The notes beneath the pieces were generated by a model. It ran no database searches. It worked only from the letters and a program-made list of their open reading frames with translations, and was not told the origin of the DNA. Both the position numbers and the translations under genes were made by a program. A stretch of 23,874 nt of DNA from positions 5,862 through 29,735 of the forward strand of contig MU604092.1 of NCBI GenBank assembly GCA_025201845.1. The letters are read 5' to 3'. Shown here piece by piece: positions 9,097 through 18,000 of this stretch; position 1 is the first letter of the stretch, and every line of letters begins with the position of its first letter. The stretch is from Martensiomyces pterosporus. Taxonomy: Eukaryota > Kickxellomycota > Kickxellomycetes > Kickxellales > Kickxellaceae.

Positions 9097-10803
9097 ATGA
9101 TTAGAACGAAGGAAACACCCTTGGCGCCTCCGGGCAGTATCGGGCTAATAAAGAAAGGCAACGACAATGGGTTTGTGTTCAGACGCGGGCGCGCACCCGC
9201 AGCTGCCTCTAAAGTCGTTCGCGCAATCAGCGCCATCACATCTCTAAATCCGCCAGTGGCAAGCAGTGCTGTAAAAACCGCGGCCGACGATGGCCGACAG
9301 GTGTCTGCAGCCGCCAGCGATAGCAAACGGCCGCAAGAGGAGGCACCGCTTACAGCCTTGCCACACCTGCCTTCCTCTCTGCCCAAAGCCAGCATGAATA
9401 TGGCTGGGGAGAGTGCAAATGCTAGCGCCAACGGTAGCCTGAACGCCAGTCCGGTCCAGAAGCGCCCCGCTGCTGACCCCAGTGGCGATAGCGCCACGCG
9501 CTTGGATTTCCCAGAGCCCAAGCGGCGATTGACCGCCGCTTCGCCGTTCAAAAACGACAGCACAAGCAGCAGCAACGGGGCTGGTACTAATGGCGACTAT
9601 GTGGAGGAGATAAGCGTGCCAGTGCGAAAGCCCCCGCAGCCCACGCCGCTCATATCGCGCACCCGCACCCGTGTCGCCCAGCCCACCGACACCCCTGTGA
9701 AGAGCCCCCATGGCGGCGTCAGTACACGGCGCAAGAGCACGGCTGCTAGGCGCCAGACTCGCGGCGAACAAGACTCCAGCAGTGGCGGTGGGCGCTCGGC
9801 AGGCAGAGCGCGCAAGTCGACGATGGGTGCCGGACGCCGGAGATCCACATTCTCGATGCGCGGCAAGCGAGCGTCGTCCATTGGGGGTGGGTTCAAGGCC
9901 CTGCCACACGACTCGGTCAGCGCGGGGGACTTTTACAGACACATATCGCCCGAGCTGCCAGAGCCAATTCGGCTTCGCCAGCTGCTTGCTTGGTGTGCGC
10001 GTAGGACACCTGTTCCGGGAGACTGGCCTGGGGACTTGCCGCCACAGGTTGTGAAGATCCTGGGGGATGCGCTGAGAGAGGCTGTGGACGACATTCACTC
10101 GGCATTCGAGAAGGGCGTCATTGCCACGTCCTGGTACCACCGGCCCGTGGACAGCGAAAAAGCAGAAGATGCAGCGGGTGGGGAGCTGCAGAAGCACCCC
10201 GAGAATGTCGCCAATGCCGAAGCGAAGGAGAAGCTACTGGCGAGGATTGCAAAGCTGAGGGCGGAGAACGAAGCGTGGGTGCGTGAGCTCAAGAGAGCCA
10301 GCACAGAGCATGCAAAAGCAGTCGACCGGCTACCCAAGTCCATTCACAACCTCCCTGCGCCCAAGGAAGGCAGTGGAGTGGATGTAGCGATTGAGCCGAT
10401 TGCGCGGTCGCAGAGTAGCTTTGACTGGTCGCTGCTGGGTGAAGGCTCAGAGGCCCTGCAGTATGTCAATGAGTCGAATATGGAGGTGATTGGGGGGCAA
10501 GTTGAGGAGGCGGAAAGCCAGATTGACCAGGCAACGAGGGAGGTGGAGATACAGCTGGATGCGTTCCACCTGGATATGCACCGGAGCAACGAGGCGCACG
10601 AGGAGGCGAAGCGGGTACAGGGGCAGGTGGAGAGTGGTCTGGCGTTTGCGCTGGCACAGCGGAGAGCCAAGGCGCTGGCCATTGCTGGGTCAAGGGCTGC
10701 TGGCGACCAGGCGAAGGCCACGCCATCCTTGGCGAAGGAGCCGTCGGACGACACAAGGGATTTGCTCAGAACCCTCGCAGCCACGCTTGCCAGCGACAGC
10801 TAG
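9097..10803 (+). CDS. DSN1: Dsn1/Mis13 subunit of the Mis12 kinetochore complex
   Basis: Intronless, 568 aa; 9097 is the first ATG in the open frame. Dsn1 is one of four Mis12/MIND subunits linking inner centromere proteins to the Ndc80 microtubule binder. Seen: a disordered basic N-terminal half of about 245 residues; RRRST (S250) and KRASS (S260/261), two sites of the Aurora B consensus; then the family block SIGGGFKALPHDSV and DFYRHISPELPEPIRLRQLL followed by WC (to about residue 300). The C-terminal half is charged and helical, probably coiled coil (about 365-415 and 465-530). Known: in yeast and human Dsn1, Aurora B phosphorylates two sites just before this block, which relieves autoinhibition of CENP-C binding. 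The same arrangement here supports conserved control. The N-terminal tail is long. Identification of the domain is firm. Confidence 0.9.
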   Translation: MIRTKETPLAPPGSIGLIKKGNDNGFVFRRGRAPAAASKVVRAISAITSLNPPVASSAVKTAADDGRQVSAAASDSKRPQEEAPLTALPHLPSSLPKASMNMAGESANASANGSLNASPVQKRPAADPSGDSATRLDFPEPKRRLTAASPFKNDSTSSSNGAGTNGDYVEEISVPVRKPPQPTPLISRTRTRVAQPTDTPVKSPHGGVSTRRKSTAARRQTRGEQDSSSGGGRSAGRARKSTMGAGRRRSTFSMRGKRASSIGGGFKALPHDSVSAGDFYRHISPELPEPIRLRQLLAWCARRTPVPGDWPGDLPPQVVKILGDALREAVDDIHSAFEKGVIATSWYHRPVDSEKAEDAAGGELQKHPENVANAEAKEKLLARIAKLRAENEAWVRELKRASTEHAKAVDRLPKSIHNLPAPKEGSGVDVAIEPIARSQSSFDWSLLGEGSEALQYVNESNMEVIGGQVEEAESQIDQATREVEIQLDAFHLDMHRSNEAHEEAKRVQGQVESGLAFALAQRRAKALAIAGSRAAGDQAKATPSLAKEPSDDTRDLLRTLAATLASDS

Positions 10804-10882
10804 TGCTCTTCATTTGCCTCTCACCATGCCCAGTATATAGTAACCCCCCACCCCAATTCTTTTATTTAGTCGTTAATATTCT

Positions 10883-10983
10883 TTGGCTCCATTTTTTCGC
10901 CACGTCTCATAGCAGCACACAAGCCCAGTTTCCATCAGAAAAGTTTCAAAACTTTCTTGGTCAACCATTCCAGGTCACATGCT
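10883..10983 (+). repeat. left inverted arm of copy A
   Basis: It begins TTGGCTCCATTTTTTCGCC and ends at CACATGCT, after which the two arms diverge. Inside is a short palindrome, AAAGTTT-CA-AAACTTT (10940-10955), present in both arms. Such a subterminal palindrome could be a binding site for a transposase, but no protein is known here. Confidence 0.95.
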
Positions 10984-11179
10984 CTCTCTCCTCATCGCAC
11001 TCTTTTTCCTGTCCCAACTCTCCACACTGGTTTACTGGAAAGTCAGAAACGACCAACAGATGGTCAAGGAGGATAACCTCAGCGATAGCACTAGCTGTCT
11101 GCCAGCGAAGAATGCGTCTGAAGCAACCCCAAGAGGGGGCTCTGTCGGATTTGATTCCACGCTAGTCAGGAATAGATGA
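10979..11179 (+). CDS. small open frame with hydrophobic N-terminus, doubtful
   Basis: The 66-codon frame starts with an ATG inside the left arm. It begins MLSLLIALFFLSQLSTLVYW, a good signal-anchor or signal-peptide-like stretch, followed by a polar, Ser/Thr/Asn-rich tail with a single Cys and no recognised domain. This part of the element is missing from the second copy, so there is no paralogue to test it. It may be a chance frame. Confidence 0.2.
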   Translation: MLSLLIALFFLSQLSTLVYWKVRNDQQMVKEDNLSDSTSCLPAKNASEATPRGGSVGFDSTLVRNR

Positions 11180-11395
11180 AGGCTATGAAGGAATATACTG
11201 TTCGAATGCACCAAGGCCGCAGCCTGAAGACACCCTTTCTCGTTGATATCCTGTGTACCAGGAATATATTGAAACGCCGAAGAGTAGTTTTGCCAGGCGT
11301 GTGCACTTACCAAACAAGAAACCAAGTGGCATACTGTGCTTTTTCATCTCGCCAACACTGGGAATGCTTCACTGCATGGCACGCCAGCAAGATCG
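10984..11395. other. copy-A-specific interior segment
   Basis: About 410 bp between the left arm and the part shared with the second copy. In the copy near 23 kb the arm runs almost directly into the shared part, so this piece was either gained in copy A or lost from copy B. It contains the doubtful hydrophobic open frame. Nothing else is recognisable. Confidence 0.6.
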
Positions 11396-11545
11396 GCAGC
11401 AGCAACAGGAAGCCATCCACACCCCTGCACCTTCAGGCCCACCCTTGTCTCTACACCTGCACCTAGCCATTCACAGATCCCAGCTGCATGACCACACGCA
11501 CCCTTAAATACTCTAAGATGCTTGTGGTGTATCTATGACGCTGTT

Positions 11546-11846
11546 TCATCCCACAGGGTTGCCTTGACAAAGGGAGACAAACGGTTGATCTGAAATTAGT
11601 ACTGTTGTGTGAGCCAATGTATTCCCCAGTGTACCACGTATATAGGATCCAGAACAATGACTACACAGAAACATGCAAGCAAGATGGTCGACGAACAGCC
11701 AGCTAGAGTTGTATCTGGCGGAATTAAGGGAAATCGGCAAAAGCCATCGTGTCATCACCAAACTGAGCATATGCGACATCTTGTGGCAAAGGAGGAGCAA
11801 ATGCAGCAGCACTGAACGCGATTACAGTGAGCGCAAGGAGGCGCAT
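11546..11846 (-). CDS. predicted small secreted peptide gene in copy A, two exons proposed
   Basis: The ATG at 11846 begins a clear signal peptide, MRLLALTVIAFSAAAFA, with PPLPQ after the likely cleavage site. Unspliced it stops after 40 codons at 11724. A better model removes an intron from 11758 (donor GTGATG) to 11590, where TACTAATTTCAG gives a branch point and acceptor. Exon 2 (11589-11546) then ends LCQGNPVG and a stop, giving 43 aa. The paralogue in copy B has the same donor core (GTGAT), branch site, acceptor position, LCQ...VG ending and stop column. A TATAAAA lies about 170 bp upstream. No family is recognised. The mature peptide would be about 25 residues with one Cys. Function is unknown, and a longer product in another frame is possible. 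Confidence 0.4.
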
Positions 11847-12017
11847 GTTTGCTTTATGGCGATGCGTATGAAAGAATACAAGAGGAGTGAGGGTGTTGCA
11901 ATAGAAGGGGGAATGGTGCTGCGTATAGTACGGAAAAGGTATTCCACAAGTCTAGCTCGATATACCAATGCTTAGATGAGATGTGGGCCACGAGGCACGG
12001 CACCGTTCTCATACAGC

Positions 12018-12024
12018 TTTTATA
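12018..12024 (-). promoter_or_regulatory. TATA box of the copy A secreted-peptide gene
   Basis: On the minus strand the sequence reads GGTATAAAAGC. It lies 172 bp before the ATG at 11846, and the second copy has the same box at the same distance (23763-23769 to 23591). Conservation of sequence and spacing supports a working promoter, though the resulting leader would be long. Confidence 0.55.
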
Positions 12025-12143
12025 CCACAAGAAATGCGCTCGTACTTGATTTTCCTCTTGCCCCTCACACACACACATACACACATATATATACATTTAC
12101 TCCCTTTCTCTACATGTCAGAAATCATGCTGTGCCTGTGTCCT

Positions 12144-12804
12144 TGCATCAACTATTTTTGTGCGTGAACTCCCAACTTGGAGGCAAATAATGCTTACCGC
12201 TGCCCTTTCCGAATGCCAACTAGACACCCAGCCCCTCGCCCGCTTGTTGCCTTCTTCTCCCATGTGCTCTTTGTTGCCGCAAGCAAAACGGAGTGATAAA
12301 CCATCCTGAGCAGCACCAGCTGAAGCGCTGAATGTCCTCTAGAGAGACACATTTGGATGACACATTGTGGTTCCTCCTAGTGCTCAAAAGCGGTCGTGGG
12401 CACTGCCAAGGGTACAAGCGAGGTGGTGCGATGGCTGCTGAAGCTCCCAAAGTGTTGACAAGCAGGTTCCCTCAATAGAGGGGTTGCAACAACCAAAAGG
12501 GCTATTACACACTCCTCTCCAACGCAGGGTGTCTTATTTGTTCTTACATCTGGCGAGGTGGGTGCAGTGGAGGTGGAGCCAAATTGCGGAAGGAATACCC
12601 GTTGTGGAGACTCTGGGCCGCTTCATAGCAGCAGCAAAGGACACCCTGTGGCAGTGCGCAAGCAAGGGCTAAATGGTGGTGTGTGACATAGCTATCGCTG
12701 GCATTCTCAGCATGGTGAAGCGCCATTTATTTTGATTCGGGTTGACTATATTTTCGCCTCAAGGGTCATGTGATAATAGCATTCGTAATCTGTGATCAGG
12801 GGGA
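12144..12804. other. right interior of copy A, unrecognised
   Basis: About 660 bp between the shared block and the right arm. The matching part of the second copy, if it exists, lies beyond the window. I see only short frames on both strands, without motifs, and no transposase. A donor-like GTAAGC occurs on the minus strand near 12196 but no exon can be tied to it. Confidence 0.55.
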
Positions 12805-12906
12805 AGCATGTGACCTGGAATGGTTGGCCAAGAAAGTTTTGAAACTTTTCTGATGGAAACTGGGCTTGTGTGCTGCTATGAGACGTGGCGAAAAAAACGG
12901 AGCCAA
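12805..12906 (-). repeat. right inverted arm of copy A
   Basis: This is the reverse complement of the left arm, starting AGCATGTGACCTGGAATGG and ending GGAGCCAA. It differs only in one G/A change, one C/T change and one extra A in the poly-A run near the outer end. The arm ends 170 bp before the IAH1 start codon, so it forms part of that gene's upstream region. Confidence 0.95.
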
Positions 12907-13076
12907 GCATTGGTATTCACTAGTTTTGGCTGAGCAGAACGCTGCGAGACAATTGGTCAATCAAGGGTTAGGGTGGCAGGCAGGGGCTCCAAGAAGTGAC
13001 AGGTCCTCTTGCTGGATCTTTCACCTCTTCTCCGCTCAATTCGTCTCCACACTTGATTTTTCTCGACTTTCGCAAG
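12907..13076 (+). promoter_or_regulatory. short IAH1 upstream region
   Basis: Only 170 bp separate the element's right arm from the IAH1 ATG. It contains ATTGG followed by TCAAT (reverse and partial CCAAT-like motifs, about 12953-12963) and a pyrimidine-rich leader (about 13018-13070). No TATA box is clear. If this is the whole native promoter it is compact. Otherwise the element inserted within it. Confidence 0.45.
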
Positions 13077-13961
13077 ATGTCTCGGTACAACGGACATATC
13101 TACGACACAATCGTCTGCTTCGGCGACAGCCTGACACAGCACGGGTGGGACGTAGGCAAGCACGGGTGGACCGCCCAGCTCTCGCAGGCCTACCTACGCC
13201 GCCTGGACGTGGTGAACAGGGGGTTTAGCGGGTACAACACGCGGTGGACCAAGTTCCTCCTGCCTCAGATCCTGCCAATCACCGCACCCGCACGCCGCAA
13301 TAGCAACAGCAACGAGCCGCTGGACCCGCCTTCCAACGCGCCCCTTGAGGAGGAAGACGGAAGTGAGGATGGTGGTGGAGGGAAGGCTCGTCTGCGCCTG
13401 CTGACTGTGTTCTTTGGCGCGAATGACGCGCATCTGGAACCGTTCAAGTGCCATGTGCCACTGGATGAATTCAGGACCAATATAGAGTACTTTGTTCTGT
13501 CGGTGACGTCACCCACCTCGATGTTTTATTCGAAGGACACTAGGGTCGTTTTGATCACGCCGCCGCCGCTGGGCGAGAAGCTGTGGGCACGCGAGCTAGC
13601 AGCAGAAAACACCGGTGGCGGCGAGGTGGTGATGGACAGGCTCAATGAAAACACCAAGCAATACGCAGAGGCTGTCAAGAGCGTTGCCGAGCAGCTCTCG
13701 GTGCCCTGCATTGACCTGTGGTCGGCCATTGAGGATAGAGTCGAGGACACGAGGGGCAAGATGGAGTTTGATGGGTACGAGCAGTTCTCGTGGGACGGGC
13801 TGCATCTCAATGCAAGGGGAAACGACCTGCTGTTTGAGCTGCTTATGAAGACCATTCGCACAGAGGTTCCGGAGCTGGACCCGGAGAAACTGCCGTTCGT
13901 GGTGCCGGACCACAGGAGCATTGCTGGCAACGAAGACTTTAACCAGCTTCTTCGTTTATAG
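13077..13961 (+). CDS. IAH1: IAH1-type isoamyl-acetate-hydrolysing esterase, GDSL/SGNH hydrolase
   Basis: Intronless, 294 aa; the first ATG in the frame gives MSRYNGHIYDTIVCFGDSLT. The family hydrolyses short-chain acetate esters such as isoamyl acetate in the cytosol. All SGNH blocks are visible: GDSL with nucleophile Ser18, NRGFSGYNTR with Gly52, FFGANDAH with Asn116, and WDGLHLN with Asp240 and His243. There is no signal peptide. It is longer than the yeast enzyme (238 aa), partly through a low-complexity acidic insert at about residues 73-104 (Asn/Ser/Pro then Glu/Asp/Gly rich) between blocks II and III, and a short C-terminal extension. The catalytic set is complete, so activity is expected. 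The natural substrate is not shown by sequence. Confidence 0.93.
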   Translation: MSRYNGHIYDTIVCFGDSLTQHGWDVGKHGWTAQLSQAYLRRLDVVNRGFSGYNTRWTKFLLPQILPITAPARRNSNSNEPLDPPSNAPLEEEDGSEDGGGGKARLRLLTVFFGANDAHLEPFKCHVPLDEFRTNIEYFVLSVTSPTSMFYSKDTRVVLITPPPLGEKLWARELAAENTGGGEVVMDRLNENTKQYAEAVKSVAEQLSVPCIDLWSAIEDRVEDTRGKMEFDGYEQFSWDGLHLNARGNDLLFELLMKTIRTEVPELDPEKLPFVVPDHRSIAGNEDFNQLLRL

Positions 13962-14121
13962 AAGGCTGGTGGCAAGAGGTACGCTGGCCATGGCTATATG
14001 CTAGCTGCTGGTTAGAATATGCCGCATACATGCTGGCGCTCTTGAATTCTTACATGCCCGACTCTTTTGTTCTTTCTACACATCCAGATCTACAGCGCAA
14101 ATGCGTATATTTTCTTTAGCA

Positions 14122-14997
14122 ATGTCTCTGGAGCTATCTCTCCCAGCCTGGGTGCACTGCAACAGTTGCTCCGCATTTAGGGCGCCTGCAAATGGACGAC
14201 TGGAAGATGCTGCGATGAGGAGGGGGTTCTACATCCTCGAGTGCACGCACATCCTGTGCTCTGCCTGTCTCTCCACCACGCCTTCGCAAAGCACCCCTCA
14301 CCAAGAGCGTTTGGCTGAGTGCCGAGTATGCTCGGCCAAGTGTGCATACAGATGTCTCGAACACGACAGCCTGCCACAAGAAGTACACGCTTTCTTTAGC
14401 ACGCAGTCTTTGCTCAGCGAGATCGACCGACTGCGGTACTGCATAGAGGCAGGCATCCCAGCAGCACCCCAGCAGCATCTCTGAGCTCTGCCAGTGAGTC
14501 AGGACACCTGGCTACTAAGCGCATGTAGCTCGCTTGCCGTTGCTGTTATGTAGTTTCAGGCTAGGAACCAGAGTGCAGCCATCGAGTGTTTCCGAGCCAG
14601 ACTGGCGCGCCAGAACAGGTTGCTGCGCGAGGCACGGTTGCACATTGAGCAGTTACAGCGGCACCTCCAACAGCGACAGCAAATGAGCCCGCCATCTGCA
14701 GCGCATCTGCTGCAGTCGGCTATGGCAAGCAGGCAATCACAGCTGACGCCGAATGTGCGGTGCAGCCAACCCTCTGGTAGCCCAACAGTAGATAGCCCTT
14801 TTTTCTACCGTGGCAGCGCGTGCCACCAACATCATGTGCTATCACCAGAAGCGCCGAGGCAGCAAGCACATATGATGCGGCCGCCCACCATGTATTACAG
14901 CCAGCGGCGGCGAATATCCACTGCTTCGCGCGGGCGCAGTAGCAGCTTTATGGCTCCTAGTCGGCAGCATCCATTCTTCTCGCCGCCACAGCCATGA
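14122..14997 (+). CDS. Zip3/RNF212-like RING protein, meiotic crossover factor
   Basis: A RING finger at about residues 13-70 has C13-x2-C16, C41-x-H43-x2-C46-x2-C49 and C67-x2-C70, followed by EHDSLPQEVHAFFSTQSLL and, after an intron, FQARNQSAAIECFRARLAR with a coiled coil to LHIEQLQ and a Ser/Pro/Gln-rich tail. Known: RNF212/Zip3/ZHP proteins have this order (N-terminal RING, a conserved QAFF-type segment, coiled coil, Ser-rich tail) and act as SUMO/ubiquitin ligases that mark crossover sites on meiotic chromosomes. Start: ATG 14122 has a purine at -3; ATG 14101 is in frame and possible. The best-aligned splice joins 14448 to 14554 (GC-AG, YCIE to FQAR), about 256 aa. A more standard donor at 14494 would place a TGA (14482-14484) inside the exon. 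Confidence 0.75.
14449..14553 (+). other. proposed intron of the Zip3-like gene
   Basis: The exon 1 frame ends at TGA 14482-14484 and the exon 2 frame is closed upstream by TAG at 14551-14553, so an intron is required. A branch-like TACTAA lies at about 14513-14518 and TAG (14553) or CAG (14559) can serve as acceptor. The donor is uncertain: GC at 14449 (phase 0, best match to the family), GT at 14436 (phase 2, with acceptor AG at 14564), or GTGAGT at 14494, which keeps phase but leaves the TGA in the exon. Confidence 0.45.
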
Positions 14998-15086
14998 CAT
15001 ATCTCAGCGGTAAGAAACATAGGAGTGTTAGAAGAAGAAGGAAAAAAAAAAAAGCGAGCTCTACGCACGCGAAAGCTAAGAGAAAC

Positions 15087-18000
15087 CTAGGCAACATAGG
15101 TCAGCAGGTACAGGTCATCGAGCGCCCGCTCCTTCGCAACCACCTGAAGCGGACCACCGTCTCCTGCAATAACGCCTTGCCCCATTTCCTTCAGCCTACC
15201 CAAAGCCCGCGCAATCCACGGGTGCACTGGCTGCAGCACCTCCGACTCGATCCACGCCCTGGCAACCTCCACAACCCTCTCTACAGCCGCCCTGCCCTCC
15301 TCCTTGTCCTCCATCCTTGATGCAACGAACACCGCCACTTGCGCGCCCAAGATCCACGACTGCAAGTGCGAAAACAGCGACGGCAGCGATGTGACTCCCA
15401 GAACACCCGACAGCAGCACGCCGTTGCTGCCTGCATCGCTCCTAGTGCCTGCCTCGTCCACCAGCACCTGAAGTGCAGTTTCCAGTGCCTCCACACACTT
15501 CACAGACCCCTCGACAAACAGCCTCTGCGCATCCGCCGATGATTCGGACAGCTTTGCAGCAATGGCAATAAGCGAGTGGTATGTCAGCTGGATGTTGCGT
15601 GGCTCGTCGATGTAAATGTTGGGTTTCTCGTGCTCAAACAGTGCCCGGTTGGGATTCACAGCCGCAAGCACAGCATCCTTCGCGGTCTGGCTGCTCTGTA
15701 GACCCAGAAGATGGCTGAGGCGGTTCTCGACGTAGGTGGCAGGCAGCGTGTTGCCAGGGGACTCAAAGTCAACCACCAGCTTCTCGCACGCCTGGTCGCA
15801 GGCCAGCTCCCTTCCCAGCCTCTGGGAGATGCTCTGTGCCATGAAGTCGCGAATCCCCTCGTCGTCGTCTTGCAGCAAGCGCCAGTAGCACAGCCGGAGG
15901 ATCTCTTCCCACTCCTCCCCCTCTTTCTGCTTCTCCCCTTCCTTCTGCTCCGATGCCTCAAAGTGCCGCTTGATCTGACTGTACCTCACTACAGCCCTGC
16001 TCACTGCCTCGCGATATGGCGCCGCACGCTCGGGATCGGTCCACTCATACAGATGCTTGGCCCACGCGAGGGCGCGCTCCCTTACCTCGTCCACGCTGTA
16101 TTCGCCGCACTGCCGCAGCAAATGAAGGAGTGCTGCCTGGTACTCGACGAAGGCCGTGGACACCGATAGGGGACAGAACTTGGCAACCGTCAGCTGCCGG
16201 GTGACGTCATCCCAGTGGCCCAGCAAGTCGCATATGGGGTACTTCTTCGGGTCGATCTCGAGCTTCGTGCACAGTATGGCCAGCAGACGGATCGAGGCTG
16301 CGCGGACCCACGGGTCTCTGGCCGGCTGCACGCCGTCCTCATTAGGGAGCCTGCAGTCAGATGGCATGGTGTCAATGACCAGGTAGGCGAGGAGGTCCAA
16401 AACACCCAGGCGTTCAAAGATATCCACCCTGCTCTCCTCGATATGCTCAGTCAGCCACTCGAGGAGGGCAAGCTTGGACTCGTAGAACTCGTTGTTGGCC
16501 AGGATGTTGCTTACGACCGTCCATGGGTTGTACAGCACCTCGCCGCCCTCGGTGGAATGTGGCTCATCCTCAGTTTCAAGCTGCACCGACCCGTCCTTCT
16601 TTACAACAGCCATAGTGCGATCATCGATGCACGCCAGCAGCAGCTTGGTCAGCTCGAGCATGGTTCCGTAGGCACCCGGAATTTGCGTGTTGCCAATCTG
16701 GGCGAGAAGCTGGGGGCTGCAGAAGAGCGGGTGGAGGAAGCCGTAGAGCATGGATATGCGGAAGCGCGAGAACATCAGGTGCGTCGACCTGATCAGCGAG
16801 AAATCAGCGATGCCGTCGAGGATCCACTCCTCGCCTCTGGCCACGTACTCGTTGATGATGACCAGGTACTTGTGGCGCACAATGTCCGATACATCTCCCA
16901 CCACCTCCTCCTCCTGGCTGTCGACGCTCTGAATGATGACGGGCCACAGCGCCGTGAGTGCCGGGAACACATGCATCACAAACGCCCTCCTCATGGCCTC
17001 CGACCCGCCGCCACACAGCCTCCAGTGCACCCGCAAAAGCTCGTGGACCTGGCACAGGACACCATGGCACGTGTTCGCCAGGATCCCACCTGCGGCCTGT
17101 CGGATGCTCTTAAGCAGCGACACTACCACTGTGGCTGCCTTGTCGCTGGGAATAAGCGGAGCGAATGCGCGTGCAGCCATCTCGCGGGTCTTGAACACTG
17201 GGCTGTCGACACACATCTCGACGAGCTCGGTGAACGAGTACATGCTCAGCATGGTGGATGCCGAAGTCACGTGCACCGTAGAGTTGCGCTCGTTAACCTT
17301 CGTAAGCGGCTCCTGGTCGAGGTTCATGGGTGGCGCGACAGCCGAGGTGGCGGATTCAGAGTGCGGCGACGTGGCCAGAACGCCGGCCTCGGATGCCGAC
17401 ATGGCCGACGGCCTGCGCGACCGACCATTGGCACCTGCGGGAATAGCAAGAAGCTGAGCAGGCTCGGCAGAGTCGCTCGCGCCTTCGTCCTTGGCAGACG
17501 CAGAAGGCGAGCTGTCAATGTCCATTGGAGATGGCTGCAGACGCGCCAGCAGCACGAGGCAGGGATACAGTGCGGGGTGGATGAACCGCGCACCGGTCCT
17601 CAGCACAGCGCCCACGGCATCAAACTCCGGAGAGGCCGACCCCTCGCTCGCCTCTTCCTCGTTGTAGAGCATGTCCACGTCGGCCATCTGGTCCACGGCG
17701 TCTTCCAGCTGGTTCGTGAGGAACGGGTGCAGGCCGGGGAACCGTGTGAACAGCTCCCTTCCCGTAATGCCATCGTACTTTGTCTCCTCCTTCGCCTTGT
17801 TGTTTCCAAACACCCGGCGTGTCAGCGCAGCATACAAAAGCCCGCAGACATTGCGGATGGCCCATCTCCTTGACCTCAGCCCCGTGAGCGACAGGACGTA
17901 GGCGTGCTCGATATACGGAATGATGTCTGCTGCCAGCGCCCTGTCGTCCAGGAGGACGCGGAGCATGTTGATCGCATGCACCTGGGGCAGGTCCACCGTC

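Larger units (their letters stand above)
10883..12906. mobile_element. 2.0-kb element with ~100-bp inverted terminal arms (copy A)
   Basis: The left arm 10883-10983 and right arm 12805-12906 are inverted copies differing at two substitutions and one single-base gap. Part of the interior, about 11396-12143, is repeated at about 23074-23874 beside another arm. This shows a dispersed family rather than a local inversion. No transposase motif or long open frame is present, so the copy would be non-autonomous. No clean target-site duplication is visible: TATTC occurs near both ends (10877-10881 and 12914-12918) but at different distances from the arms. The element lies 79 bp after the DSN1 stop and 170 bp before the IAH1 start. 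DNA transposon, MITE-like or cargo element are all possible. Confidence 0.75.

Noticed and set aside
11463..11812. Programmed frameshift joining the signal-peptide frame to the downstream open frame in the element
   Set aside because: Both copies have the same frame relation, but there is no slippery site I can point to. A spliceosomal intron with conserved donor, branch and acceptor is simpler.
11854..12096. 80-codon minus-strand frame shared by both copies (23503-23817 in copy B)
   Set aside because: It overlaps the TATA box and leader of the secreted-peptide gene. Its similarity between copies follows from nucleotide identity alone, so it is probably promoter sequence.
10877..12918. TATTC as target-site duplication of copy A
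   Set aside because: It occurs at both ends but next to the arm on the left and eight bases beyond it on the right. A 5-mer match at unequal offsets is expected by chance.
12996..13076. 27-codon N-terminal extension of IAH1
   Set aside because: It begins with GTG, and the ATG at 13077 sits immediately before the conserved GDSL block, as in the family.
16215..17873. 552-codon open frame on the plus strand
   Set aside because: It lies wholly antisense to TRM732, which has family motifs in its own frame. The plus-strand reading has no domain and arises from the codon bias of the real gene.
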